Source: Bacillota bacterium
GTDB taxonomy: Bacteria > Bacillota > Clostridia > Peptostreptococcales > Anaerovoracaceae
Reading direction: 5' to 3'
NCBI GenBank assembly: GCA_017557505.1
Contig: JAFYYP010000026.1
Location: forward strand, 1-64,000
Length of the DNA: 64,000 nucleotides
Positions 17,353-26,501 of this stretch are shown here, piece by piece (within the stretch, counting starts at the first letter, position 1; every line of letters starts with the position of its first letter). The notes under the pieces are model-generated. The model ran no database searches, was not told the origin of the DNA, and saw nothing but the letters and a program-made list of their open reading frames with translations. The position numbers and the translations under genes are program-made.

Positions 17353-19449
17353 TTGAATAACAAGAACAGAAAAGGCGGCCCGATCCGCGGGATCTGGCTG
17401 TACGTTATTTTATTTGCCGGCGTGCTGCTGGGCGCCTGGTTCTTCCAGAACAGCGGCATTTTCGGCGATCAGATGCAGGTCAAGGAGATCGGTTTTTCCG
17501 AGTTCGTCGAAGACCTGAAGGCGGAAAAGGTGCAGACGGTGAGCGTCAGCGAAGGCTCCCGCCGCTATGAGGGTCAGTTGAAAGACAGTTCGTATTTCCT
17601 CACCTACGCGCCGACGGCCTACGACATGGCCATCGTCAGCGAAGGTTACCTGATCCCGCAGGCGGAAGAAGGCAAACTGACCATCGAGAGCATCCGGCCC
17701 TCGGCCTGGTCATCGGTCCTTTCATGGATCCCGACACTGCTGCTCGTGGGTATCATGATCTTCTTCTGGATGAGCTTCATGGGAAGCGGCGCCGGAAACA
17801 AGGGCATGATGAACTTCGGCAAGAACAAGGCCAAGATCTTCAAGGACGGCAACACGAAGGTTACGTTCCGCGACGTGGCAGGCCTGGACGAAGAAAAGGC
17901 CGAGCTCGAGGAGATCGTCGATTTCCTGAAGAGCCCGAAGAAATATACCGACCTCGGCGCGCGCATCCCCAAGGGCGTGCTGCTCGTAGGTCCTCCGGGA
18001 ACCGGTAAGACTTACATCTCCAAGGCGGTCGCGGGCGAAGCCGGCGTACCGTTCTTCAGCATCTCCGGTTCCGACTTCGTCGAGATGTTCGTGGGCGTCG
18101 GCGCCAGCCGCGTGCGCGATCTGTTCGACGAGGCCAAGCGCAACTCCCCCTGCATCGTGTTCATCGACGAGATCGACGCGGTCGGCCGCAGAAGAGGAGC
18201 CGGCATCGGCGGCGGCAACGACGAACGCGAGCAGACCCTCAACCAGCTGCTCGTCGAGATGGACGGCTTCGGCGTCAACGAAGGCATCATCGTGCTGGCG
18301 GCGACCAACCGTCCGGACGTTTTAGACCCGGCCATCTTAAGACCCGGCCGTTTCGACAGGGAAGTCACGATCGGCACGCCCGACATCAAGGGCAGAGAGG
18401 CCGTGTTCCGCGTACACTCGCGCAACAAGCCGCTGGGCAAGGACGTCGACCTGAAGGTGCTCGCCAAGAGGACCCCGGGATTCACGCCCGCCGACATCGA
18501 GAACATGATGAACGAAGCCGCGCTGCTTACCGCAAGACGCAACGGCTCCGAGATCCATATGGAAGACCTCGAAGAGGCCATTACGAGGGTCATCGCAGGA
18601 CCCAAGAAGAAGAGCAAGGTGATGAGCGACAAGGAAAAGCGCCTCACCGCCTATCACGAAGCGGGCCATGCCGTGGTCATGCGGGCGACGCCCGGCAGCG
18701 ACCCGGTGCACCAGGTGACCATCATGCCGCGCGGCAGAGCCGGCGGATTCACCATGCAGCTGCCCGAAGAAGATAAATACTACATGACCAAGGGCGACAT
18801 GCTCAAAGAGCTCCAGCACCTGCTGGGCGGACGCGTGGCGGAAGCCCTCGTCATGGGCGACATCTCCACGGGTGCCAGCAACGACCTGGAGCGCTCGACG
18901 AAGATCGCGCACGACATGGTCGCCAAATACGGCATGAGCGACTCCATCGGCCCGCTGAACTACAGCACAGCCGACGAAGTCTTCCTGGGAAGAGATTTCA
19001 CTTCCAAGCAGAATTACTCCGAAGAGCTGGCCTCCAAGATCGACAAGGAAGTCCACGACATCATGACCGAGGCCTACGCAAAGACCGAGGAGATCCTGAA
19101 GACCCACATGGACGAGCTGCACCGCGTAGCCGAAGCGCTGCTCGAGATGGAGACGCTGGACGCCGATCAGTTCGAAGCGCTGTACAGCAACACCAGTACC
19201 GTCGAGGAGCTGGAGACGCTGCAGAAGAAAACGAACGAGGAGCGCGCCGAAAAAGAGCGCATCGAAGCTGAAAAGAAGGCTGCGAAGGAAGCCGAGGAAA
19301 AGCGGCTCGCAGAAGAGCAGCTGCGCGACGCCCTGGAGAAGGGCAAGCGCGTGGCCGTCATGGACGAAAAGGGCAACATCACGTTCCGCGACGCTTCCGA
19401 GATGCGCAAAGCCAAGGAAGAAGCGCAGAAGAAAGAGGGTAAGGAATAA
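17353..19449 (+). CDS. ftsH: ATP-dependent zinc metalloprotease FtsH
   Basis: The 698-residue membrane AAA+ protease has an N-terminal membrane helix, a periplasmic-type loop, a second helix near residue 120-140, Walker A GPPGTGKT (about 214-221), Walker B IVFIDEID, the SRH region and the zinc site HEAGH starting at H435. Residues about 620-698 are a Glu/Lys/Ala-rich coiled coil. It degrades membrane and regulatory proteins. TTG at 17353 is the start, with GGAGG 10 bases upstream. Its TAA overlaps the ATG of the following regulator. Confidence 0.97.
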   Translation: MNNKNRKGGPIRGIWLYVILFAGVLLGAWFFQNSGIFGDQMQVKEIGFSEFVEDLKAEKVQTVSVSEGSRRYEGQLKDSSYFLTYAPTAYDMAIVSEGYLIPQAEEGKLTIESIRPSAWSSVLSWIPTLLLVGIMIFFWMSFMGSGAGNKGMMNFGKNKAKIFKDGNTKVTFRDVAGLDEEKAELEEIVDFLKSPKKYTDLGARIPKGVLLVGPPGTGKTYISKAVAGEAGVPFFSISGSDFVEMFVGVGASRVRDLFDEAKRNSPCIVFIDEIDAVGRRRGAGIGGGNDEREQTLNQLLVEMDGFGVNEGIIVLAATNRPDVLDPAILRPGRFDREVTIGTPDIKGREAVFRVHSRNKPLGKDVDLKVLAKRTPGFTPADIENMMNEAALLTARRNGSEIHMEDLEEAITRVIAGPKKKSKVMSDKEKRLTAYHEAGHAVVMRATPGSDPVHQVTIMPRGRAGGFTMQLPEEDKYYMTKGDMLKELQHLLGGRVAEALVMGDISTGASNDLERSTKIAHDMVAKYGMSDSIGPLNYSTADEVFLGRDFTSKQNYSEELASKIDKEVHDIMTEAYAKTEEILKTHMDELHRVAEALLEMETLDADQFEALYSNTSTVEELETLQKKTNEERAEKERIEAEKKAAKEAEEKRLAEEQLRDALEKGKRVAVMDEKGNITFRDASEMRKAKEEAQKKEGKE

Positions 19450-20621
19450 TGGCCGAGACCTTTTCCAACAGTCTGATCACCAACAGCATCTACCATCTGC
19501 TGAACTTTGAAAAGTACAGCAGTTTCCCCATGGCTGCGAGGGAGGCCGCGCTCAGCAACGCCTTCCAGATCGTGCTGTTCTCCTCGGACTTCAACGCGCT
19601 GTTCTCCGTCGAAACGCGCCATACCGTATCCATCGAGGAGGCGGTGCGCCAGAGCACGGAGATGGGCCTGAACATCGAGGCGAAGAAGTCCACGAAGCTG
19701 CAGCTCGAAGGACTCACCACCTACTGGGGCCCGGTCACCGTGGCAGGGGAGAAATACTACCTGCTGCTGGTCGACAACGACGACAATTACAGCCAGGACG
19801 ACATCTTAAAGCTGGCCGAGATCATCGAGCTGGCCATGGGCATGTGGAATTTCGCCCCCGAGCGTGACCCGGTGGCGGAATTCATCCGCGCGCTGCGCAG
19901 AGGCAACCGCGGCCTGGCTTACTCTTTAATGCAGGAGCTCGACTTGGAGCAGGAGGAATTCCGGGGCGTCTTCTACGTCCCGGGCGTCAAGAAAGAGGGC
20001 GGTCTGCGCGAGCTGGCGGCTTTCGAGAATGACTTCAACATCCGCACGCTCAAGATGGTCACCGAAGGCGAGATTGCGGGGCTCATCCTCGAATCGAGCC
20101 AGACGAAGGACTACGGCGAACCCGAGTGGAAAGCCTTCGCCAAGCGCATGTCGCTGCTGGACGCGGACAAGACGTTCCACGTGCTGGGCACCGACGGCAT
20201 CGAAGGCATGTGCAACGCGTTCCAGCTCATCAACGAGACGGAAGCGTTCATCCAACTGATCTTCCCGTACAAGCACAGCTTTTCCAAGTACGAACTCGCG
20301 TTCGCGGGCAACTGCGTCAACATCTGCATGAACGGCGGCACGGTCAAGAAGAATTATCTCGACCTGATCAAGCCGTTCCGCGACGCGAAGGACACGAAGA
20401 GCCGCCAGCTGATGGAAACGCTGGAGACCTTCATGCTGGACTCCGGCCTTTCGACCGCCAAGACCGCCCGTTTGATGGACATCCACGCCAACACCGTGCA
20501 GTACCGCTTAAAGCGCATCAAGGACGTGCTGGGCGTCGACATCACGGCGAACACCGTCGTGCCCGGCCTGATGATGGCGCTCGCGGTCTACCGCATCGAG
20601 AACGAAGTCAAGTCGCTGTAG
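19449..20621 (+). CDS. PucR-type helix-turn-helix transcriptional regulator
   Basis: The 390-residue protein ends in a PucR/CdaR-type HTH_30 domain (about residues 332-375: LETFMLDSGLSTAKTARLMD followed by HANTVQYRLKRIKDVLG). The N-terminal 130 residues may be a sensor fold, and the middle resembles the GGDEF-like middle domain of CdaR regulators without catalytic motifs. The effector is unknown. Its start overlaps the ftsH stop (TAATG), so the two are translationally coupled, an unusual partner for ftsH. Confidence 0.85.
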   Translation: MAETFSNSLITNSIYHLLNFEKYSSFPMAAREAALSNAFQIVLFSSDFNALFSVETRHTVSIEEAVRQSTEMGLNIEAKKSTKLQLEGLTTYWGPVTVAGEKYYLLLVDNDDNYSQDDILKLAEIIELAMGMWNFAPERDPVAEFIRALRRGNRGLAYSLMQELDLEQEEFRGVFYVPGVKKEGGLRELAAFENDFNIRTLKMVTEGEIAGLILESSQTKDYGEPEWKAFAKRMSLLDADKTFHVLGTDGIEGMCNAFQLINETEAFIQLIFPYKHSFSKYELAFAGNCVNICMNGGTVKKNYLDLIKPFRDAKDTKSRQLMETLETFMLDSGLSTAKTARLMDIHANTVQYRLKRIKDVLGVDITANTVVPGLMMALAVYRIENEVKSL

Positions 20622-20625
20622 ACTT

Positions 20626-21591
20626 ATGTGGTGTGACCTGAAGAACCCCTTCGTGCTGGCGCCGCTGGCGGGGGTCACGGAGAGCGCGTTCAGGCGCATC
20701 TGCTTTGCGCAGGGCGCTGCCATGGCCTTCACGGAGATGGTCTCCGCGAAGGGCCTTTACTACCACAACGCCAACACCGAAGAGCTGCTGCGCATCCATG
20801 AGGACGAAGGTCCCGTGGGCATCCAGCTGTTCGGCAGCGAGCCCCTGATGCTGCAGTTCGCAGCGGAAAAGCTCAAAGACCGCCCGAACGTCTGCATCGA
20901 CCTGAACATGGGCTGCCCGGTGCCGAAAGTCGTCAAGAACGGCGAAGGTTCGGCGCTGCTGAAGAGCCCAGGCCTGGCAGCGGAACTTGTGAAAGCCACG
21001 GTGAAAGCCGCCGGCAAACCCGTGACCGTCAAGATGCGCATCGGCTTCGACGAAGCCCATCCGGTCGATCCGGTGGATTTCGCCCTGCGCATGCAGGAAG
21101 CAGGCGCGCAGATGATCACCGTGCACGGGCGCACGCGCGAACAGTACTACAGCGGCAAGGCCGATTGGAGCGTCATCCGCAAAATCAAGACCGCGCTCGA
21201 CATTCCGGTAGCGGGCAACGGAGACGTGCTCTCCGCCGAAGATGCCCTGCGCATGCTGGACGAAACGGGCTGCGACCTCGTGATGATCGCAAGAGGCGCC
21301 CTCGGCAACCCCTGGATCTTCGCCGAGTGCGGAGCGCTTTACGAAGGCCGCGCGATTCCAAGCCGGCCGGAGACGGACGAGATCATAGAGACAGTAAAGA
21401 AGCACGCATTGATGCTTCTTGAAGATAGAGACGAATACCGGGCCGTGCGCGAGATGAGAAAGCACGCCGCCTGGTACACGAAAGGCATCAAAGGCGCTGC
21501 CGCCCTTCGCAGAAAGGCGAGCGAAGCCGAAAGCCTGGACGAACTGTTTACGATCATGGAGGGTCTCAAGGAATTGAGCCCTGCAGAATAG
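20626..21591 (+). CDS. dus: tRNA-dihydrouridine synthase (DusB-like)
   Basis: The 321-residue FMN TIM-barrel enzyme reduces uridine to dihydrouridine in tRNA. Signatures: LAPLAGVTESAFR, the catalytic-Cys region DLNMGCPVPKVVKNGEGSAL (C about residue 99), VHGRTREQYYSG and GNGDVLSAEDA. It starts 4 bases after the regulator stop. The dus-greA-lysS order is common in Bacillota. Confidence 0.95.
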   Translation: MWCDLKNPFVLAPLAGVTESAFRRICFAQGAAMAFTEMVSAKGLYYHNANTEELLRIHEDEGPVGIQLFGSEPLMLQFAAEKLKDRPNVCIDLNMGCPVPKVVKNGEGSALLKSPGLAAELVKATVKAAGKPVTVKMRIGFDEAHPVDPVDFALRMQEAGAQMITVHGRTREQYYSGKADWSVIRKIKTALDIPVAGNGDVLSAEDALRMLDETGCDLVMIARGALGNPWIFAECGALYEGRAIPSRPETDEIIETVKKHALMLLEDRDEYRAVREMRKHAAWYTKGIKGAAALRRKASEAESLDELFTIMEGLKELSPAE

Positions 21592-21609
21592 AAGGAGAAG
21601 GAAAGAAAA

Positions 21610-22086
21610 ATGAGCGAAGAAATTTTACTCAGACAAGAAGATTACGACAAGATCGTGGAAGAGCACGAGTACCTGACGTCCGTGCGCCGCATCGAAGTCT
21701 CCGAGCATCTGAAGGAAGCCAAGTCCTACGGCGACCTTTCTGAGAACGCGGAATACGACGCAGCCAAGAACGAGCAGGCCGAGGTCGAAGACCGCATCCA
21801 GAAGCTCGAGACCATGATGCGCAACGCCAAGATCGTCACCGAAGCGGAGATGACCGGCGACCACGTCAACCTGGGTCTTGGTGTAAGGATCAAGGACATG
21901 AAGACCAAGGAGGAATTCACGTACACGATCGTAGGCATCAACCAGGCAGACCCCTTCGAAGATAAGATCTCCAACGAGTCTCCCGTCGGCAAGGCCCTGC
22001 TGGGCCGCAAAAAAGGAGAGACCGTCGAAATTCAGACGGAAAACGGAGTTCTGAACTATAAGATCATGGAAATCATCAAGGGATAG
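21610..22086 (+). CDS. greA: Transcription elongation factor GreA
   Basis: The 158-residue protein has the N-terminal antiparallel coiled coil (residues about 10-78, with the tip segment GDLSENAEYDAAK carrying the acidic residues that stimulate RNA polymerase cleavage) and the C-terminal FKBP-like domain ending SPVGKALLGRKKGETVEI. GAAGGAGAAGG lies upstream. It is 5 bases from lysS and co-transcribed. Confidence 0.97.
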   Translation: MSEEILLRQEDYDKIVEEHEYLTSVRRIEVSEHLKEAKSYGDLSENAEYDAAKNEQAEVEDRIQKLETMMRNAKIVTEAEMTGDHVNLGLGVRIKDMKTKEEFTYTIVGINQADPFEDKISNESPVGKALLGRKKGETVEIQTENGVLNYKIMEIIKG

Positions 22087-22091
22087 GAAAA

Positions 22092-24035
22092 ATGAGCGAA
22101 GAAAGAATGAACCGCCAGCAGCCTCTCACCGAGGAGCAGGCCGCGCAGGATCTGAGCGAACAGTGCCTCATCCGCCGCGAGAAGCTGGCCGCGCTGCAGG
22201 CAGAGGGCAGAGACCCGTTCCTGCAGACCCGTTTCGACCGCACGAGCAATGCGACCGAGATCAAGAACAGATTCGAAGAACTGGAAGGCACGACGCAAAG
22301 AATTGCCGGCCGCCTCATGAGCAAGCGCGGCATGGGCAAGGCCTCTTTCTGCGACCTGCAGGACCAGGACGGACGTATCCAGATCTACGTCCAGGTGGAC
22401 GATCTGGGTGAAGAAGAGTACGAACGCTTCAAGAAGCTGGACATCGGCGACATCATCGGCTGCGAAGGCACGGTCTTCCGCACCAAGCGCGGCGAGATCT
22501 CCCTGCACGTCAGCAATTACATCCTGCTCTCCAAGTCCATCCGTCCGCTGCCCGACAAGTGGAGCGGCCTCAAGGACATGGATACCCGCTACCGTCAGCG
22601 CTACGTCGACCTGATCGTCAACCCCGAAGTGCGCGAGACCTTCAAGAAGAGAGCTCTCATCTACCGGGCCGTCCGCAAGTACTTCGACGACCTGGGCTAC
22701 ATCGAATGCGAGACGCCCATCCTGAACACCGTCCAGGGCGGCGCGACCGCGCGTCCGTTCGTGACCCATCACAACGCCCTGAACATCGACCTCTATCTGC
22801 GCATCGCGACCGAGCTGCACTTAAAGCGCTGCATTGTCGGCGGTTTGGACAGAGTGTACGACATGGGCCGCATCTTCCGCAACGAAGGCATGGATACCCG
22901 CCACAATCCGGAGTTCACGACCATCGAGTTCTACGAGTCCTACACGAACCTCGAAGGCATGATGGAGCGCACGGAAGGCGTCATCAAGGCCGCGAACAGA
23001 GCCGTGAACGGCGACAAAACAGTCATCCCGTTCGGCGACATTGAAATCGACCTCGGCAAGCCGTTCGCGAAGATCACGATGACCGAAGCCGTCCGCAAGT
23101 ACGCAGGCGTGGACTTCGACCAGATCAACACGAGGGAAGAGGCCGTGGAAGTCGCGAGGGCTCACGGCATCGAAGTCGAGCCCAAGCACGAAAGAGGCGA
23201 CATCTTATCGCTGTTCTTCGAAGAATACGCAGAAAAGAACCTGGTGCAGCCCACGTTCGTCATGGAGCACCCGGTCGAGATCTCCCCGCTCACGAAGCGC
23301 TGCGTGGACGATCCCCGTCTCACCCAGCGGTTCGAGCTGTTCATCAACGGCGGCGAATACGCGAACGCCTTCTCCGAACTGAACGACCCGATCGATCAGC
23401 GCGGCCGCTTCGAACAGCAGATGAGACTGCGCGAAATGGGCGACATGGAAGCGTCTGAAATGGACGAGGATTTCCTGCTGGCCGTCGAATACGGCATGCC
23501 CCCGACGGGCGGCTGCGGCATCGGCATCGACAGACTCGTCATGCTGCTCACGAACAACACGAGCATCAGAGACGTCCTGCTGTTCCCGACAATGAAGCCT
23601 CTCGATTCCGACCGCAAGGTCATCAAGCAGGCTGCTGAGCCCCTCAAGGCCGAAGAGATCGACTTCTCCAAAGTCGAGATCGAACCTCTGTTTGCGGACT
23701 ACGTGGACTTCGAGACGTTCAGCAAGAGCGACTACAGAGCCGTCAAGGTCCTGGAGTGCGAAGCCGTGCCCAAGTCCAAGAAACTGCTGAAGTTCCTGCT
23801 GGACGACGGTTCGGACGAAAGAAGAGTCATCCTGTCCGGCATCCACGAATACTATGAGCCGGAAGAACTGGTCGGCAAGACCTGCCTGGCCATCACGAAC
23901 CTGCCGCCGCGCAAGATGATGGGCATCGATTCCTGCGGCATGCTGATCTCCGCCATCCATCACGAAGAGGGCGAAGAGAGGCTGCACCTGATCATGCTCG
24001 ACGACGCCATCCCTGCCGGCGCGAAGATGTACTAA
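22092..24035 (+). CDS. lysS: Lysyl-tRNA synthetase with added C-terminal tRNA-binding domain
   Basis: The 647-residue class II synthetase has an N-terminal OB fold (about 60-160), motif 2 (YDMGRIFRNEGMDTRHNPEF) and motif 3 (GCGIGIDRLVMLLT). A normal LysS ends near residue 500. Here residues about 535-647 add an EMAP-II/MetRS-type tRNA_bind domain (SKSDYRAVKVLECEAVPKSK; DSCGMLISA). The domain resembles, but is not identical to, the MetG tail 9 kb upstream. It probably raises affinity for tRNA-Lys. Confidence 0.96.
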   Translation: MSEERMNRQQPLTEEQAAQDLSEQCLIRREKLAALQAEGRDPFLQTRFDRTSNATEIKNRFEELEGTTQRIAGRLMSKRGMGKASFCDLQDQDGRIQIYVQVDDLGEEEYERFKKLDIGDIIGCEGTVFRTKRGEISLHVSNYILLSKSIRPLPDKWSGLKDMDTRYRQRYVDLIVNPEVRETFKKRALIYRAVRKYFDDLGYIECETPILNTVQGGATARPFVTHHNALNIDLYLRIATELHLKRCIVGGLDRVYDMGRIFRNEGMDTRHNPEFTTIEFYESYTNLEGMMERTEGVIKAANRAVNGDKTVIPFGDIEIDLGKPFAKITMTEAVRKYAGVDFDQINTREEAVEVARAHGIEVEPKHERGDILSLFFEEYAEKNLVQPTFVMEHPVEISPLTKRCVDDPRLTQRFELFINGGEYANAFSELNDPIDQRGRFEQQMRLREMGDMEASEMDEDFLLAVEYGMPPTGGCGIGIDRLVMLLTNNTSIRDVLLFPTMKPLDSDRKVIKQAAEPLKAEEIDFSKVEIEPLFADYVDFETFSKSDYRAVKVLECEAVPKSKKLLKFLLDDGSDERRVILSGIHEYYEPEELVGKTCLAITNLPPRKMMGIDSCGMLISAIHHEEGEERLHLIMLDDAIPAGAKMY

Positions 24036-24047
24036 AAGACTGTCCTG

Positions 24048-24087
24048 CGGGGGCGGAGGAGTGAAGAATTTCACTTCCCCGCCCCCG
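24048..24087. terminator. Long hairpin after lysS
   Basis: CGGGGGCGG pairs with CCGCCCCCG, and an inner GTGAA/TTCAC extends the stem. There is no clear T-run on either strand, so terminator function is likely but unproven. Confidence 0.55.
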
Positions 24088-24128
24088 TTCTGCGTGAAAA
24101 GCAAGGAATCGTAAAAGGGAAAAGAACG

Positions 24129-26501
24129 ATGATTGCAAGAATCAAGAAGAAGCATTTACTGACCATGATGGTCTGCCTGCTGATCGCGGCTTTGACCGCC
24201 TGCGGGCAGGGGTCCCAGGAGCCTGCAGAAGACCCTGCGCCGGCAGAGACCGGCCAGCAGCAACCGGAAGAAACAGTTGAACCCGAGGGCCCGCTGACCC
24301 TGACGGGCGGGGGAACGCAGGAAGAAGCGGAGGAGATCCTCTCCAACGCGAAATACCGCGGAACCTGCAGCGAAGAGCTGTGGATCTCCTTTACGACGGG
24401 AAAAGAGGGCGAGTATGCCTTTGCGCTGACGAACCTTACCCCGGAGAGCGGGTCGCTGTACGGACATCTGTTCGATTCGGAAGGCAACATGCTGGAACCG
24501 GACGAGGTCAATTACAACAGAGATCAGGGAAACACCACCTCCCCTGGCAGCATCGTACAGGGAAGCGACAGCGGCAGGACGGGCACCGGAAAGATCGCAG
24601 GTCTGTCCCCGGATACGACGTATTATCTGCGGCTCCGCGGCCACGGGGCGGCGGACTTCTGTTTGACGATCAAAGATCCTGCGCAGGAACAGATCCTCGG
24701 GGTCACCGAAAAAGAGGCTCTGGAAGATCCCGCCTCGTTCCATGCGGCTTCCAATCAGGATGAAGCGCCTCTTCTGGTCCTGAACGAAACGTATTACGGC
24801 GAATATGAAGAGGGTTATGCCTGGGTCTGTTTCACGACCGGACCGAAAAAGGGCGAACTCTATACCGTGACCCTGGAGAACGTGACCCCGGGCAGCGATT
24901 CCGTGTACGGCCACCTTTACGGGGCGGACGGCACGATGCTGCAGCCTGTCAGCATCAACTACACCCGTTCGCAGGGAAACAGCGTCTCCCCGGACAGCAT
25001 CGTGCAGGGCCGCAGCGACGGCAGAGCCGCCACCGGCAGCATCGATACGCTGGATCCTAACGCGACGTATTATATCCGCCTGCGGGGCGGAAGTCAGGCG
25101 GATTACCTTATCCGCGTCGGTTCATCCGCAGCGCCCGTGCCCGACCATGCGTCGGGTTCTGCCGAAGCGGATCTGCTCACTCCCGTCGACAGCATCACCC
25201 CCGGCATCAGCCAGTCTTCGGCTATCCGGGTGCCGCTTGGCACGAAAGTATCCGGGGAATACAAAGAAGGGTATCAGTGGTTCGCCTTTACGACGGGCCC
25301 GCAGCAAGGTGCCGAATATTATGTCACCTGCATCAACTGCACGCCGGGCAGCGATTCGCTGTATGGCCATCTGTACGAAGCGGACGGCACGCTGCTGCAG
25401 CCCGTCCGCATCAACTATACCCGCTCGCAGGGGAACACCATCTCCCCGGACAGCGTCGTGCAGGGCCGGCATGACGGCAGGGCCGCTACCGGCAGCATCG
25501 ATACGCTGCGGCCCAACACGACGTATTACGTCTGTCTGCAGAGCGGAAGCCCGGCAGAATATACCCTGCTCGTGACGGCCCCGGAAAACCGGGAGGCGGC
25601 ATCTCACCGCACCAGCAGCAGCATGGCGGAAGCGGTAGGCGCGCTCAGCGCAGAAGACCCGCTGGTGACCGGCACGAATCAGAACGCCGCGTCGGTCTTG
25701 AAGCATAACGTCTGGTACTACGGTACGTACGAAGACGGATATCTCTGGGTCTCCTTCCTGACGGGGAGCGAAGAAAAGGAATATTCCGTCGCGCTGGAGA
25801 ATCTCTCCCCGGACAGCAGCCGCCTGTACGGCCATCTGTTCGACGAATACGGCACGCTGATCGTGCCCGACAGCATCAATTATTCCCGCGCGCAGGGAAA
25901 CACCATCTCTCCGGACAGCATCGTGCAGGGCGATACAGACGGCTTCGAAGCCGTGGGTTCCGTCGTTTCCCTGAAGCCGGATACGATGTATTACGTGCGT
26001 CTGCAGGGAGAAGCGGCGGCTGAATACAAGATCATGATCGGCACGCCGGAAAACGACGGCATCGAAGAGCCGGAAGGAGCGGTCTTCGAAACGCCCTTCG
26101 AACTCAACGAGACGCAGGTGCGCTTCGTGGCGGATGAAGCCACGTTTATCGACAAGGCTGCGGCAAAGGCGGCGCTGGCGCCTGTGGCGGAGGTCATCCT
26201 GGCCCATCCCGGCAGTTCCATCCTGCTGGCAGGGACGACGGCGACCTTCGGGGACCAGGTTGCCTGCGTAAAACTGTCCAATGCGCGGGCTGAGGCGGTC
26301 AAGAACATGCTGGTGAACGAGTTCGGCGTACCGGCAGACCAGCTGAAGACCGTCGGCCTCGGCTATGAAGACGACCCCTTCGAGCGGGGCCGCGACAGAG
26401 ATGAAAACGGCGGTTTCGTCCGGACGGAAGCTGCCAAGAACCGCCGCGTGGTCGTTCTCGATGCCGAGAGCGCCCTCGCGAAGGAAGTCTTAGGCGAATG
26501 A
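24129..26501 (+). CDS. Lipoprotein with four ~150-residue repeats and C-terminal OmpA-like domain
   Basis: The 790-residue protein starts with a lipoprotein signal (MIARIKKKHLLTMMVCLL, lipobox LTAC, Cys at residue 25). Four tandem repeats follow (about residues 55-185, 190-335, 340-490, 495-650), each with a YGHL-x-GxML/L segment, NYxRxQGN-SPxSIVQG, a TG-x-I step and TTYYxRLxG. Residues about 665-790 form an OmpA/MotB-type domain (SILLAGTTATFG; LSNARAEAVKNMLVNEFGV; NRRVVVL). The repeats resemble beta-sandwich PPC-like modules but I do not recognise them firmly. Expected to be lipid-anchored, with the last domain touching peptidoglycan. Confidence 0.85.
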   Translation: MIARIKKKHLLTMMVCLLIAALTACGQGSQEPAEDPAPAETGQQQPEETVEPEGPLTLTGGGTQEEAEEILSNAKYRGTCSEELWISFTTGKEGEYAFALTNLTPESGSLYGHLFDSEGNMLEPDEVNYNRDQGNTTSPGSIVQGSDSGRTGTGKIAGLSPDTTYYLRLRGHGAADFCLTIKDPAQEQILGVTEKEALEDPASFHAASNQDEAPLLVLNETYYGEYEEGYAWVCFTTGPKKGELYTVTLENVTPGSDSVYGHLYGADGTMLQPVSINYTRSQGNSVSPDSIVQGRSDGRAATGSIDTLDPNATYYIRLRGGSQADYLIRVGSSAAPVPDHASGSAEADLLTPVDSITPGISQSSAIRVPLGTKVSGEYKEGYQWFAFTTGPQQGAEYYVTCINCTPGSDSLYGHLYEADGTLLQPVRINYTRSQGNTISPDSVVQGRHDGRAATGSIDTLRPNTTYYVCLQSGSPAEYTLLVTAPENREAASHRTSSSMAEAVGALSAEDPLVTGTNQNAASVLKHNVWYYGTYEDGYLWVSFLTGSEEKEYSVALENLSPDSSRLYGHLFDEYGTLIVPDSINYSRAQGNTISPDSIVQGDTDGFEAVGSVVSLKPDTMYYVRLQGEAAAEYKIMIGTPENDGIEEPEGAVFETPFELNETQVRFVADEATFIDKAAAKAALAPVAEVILAHPGSSILLAGTTATFGDQVACVKLSNARAEAVKNMLVNEFGVPADQLKTVGLGYEDDPFERGRDRDENGGFVRTEAAKNRRVVVLDAESALAKEVLGE
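24290..26080 (+). repeat. Four in-frame tandem repeats within the lipoprotein gene
   Basis: The TAC/TAT codon of the YGHL motif recurs at 24459, 24906, 25362 and 25827, that is every 149, 152 and 155 codons. Repeats 2 and 3 are the most alike, even at DNA level (GGCAGCATCGATACGCTG in both). Confidence 0.85.

Noticed and set aside
24290..26080. Repeats in the lipoprotein gene as a CRISPR-like array
   Set aside because: Spacing is about 450 bp, in frame and protein-coding; no CRISPR array or cas gene is seen anywhere in the window.
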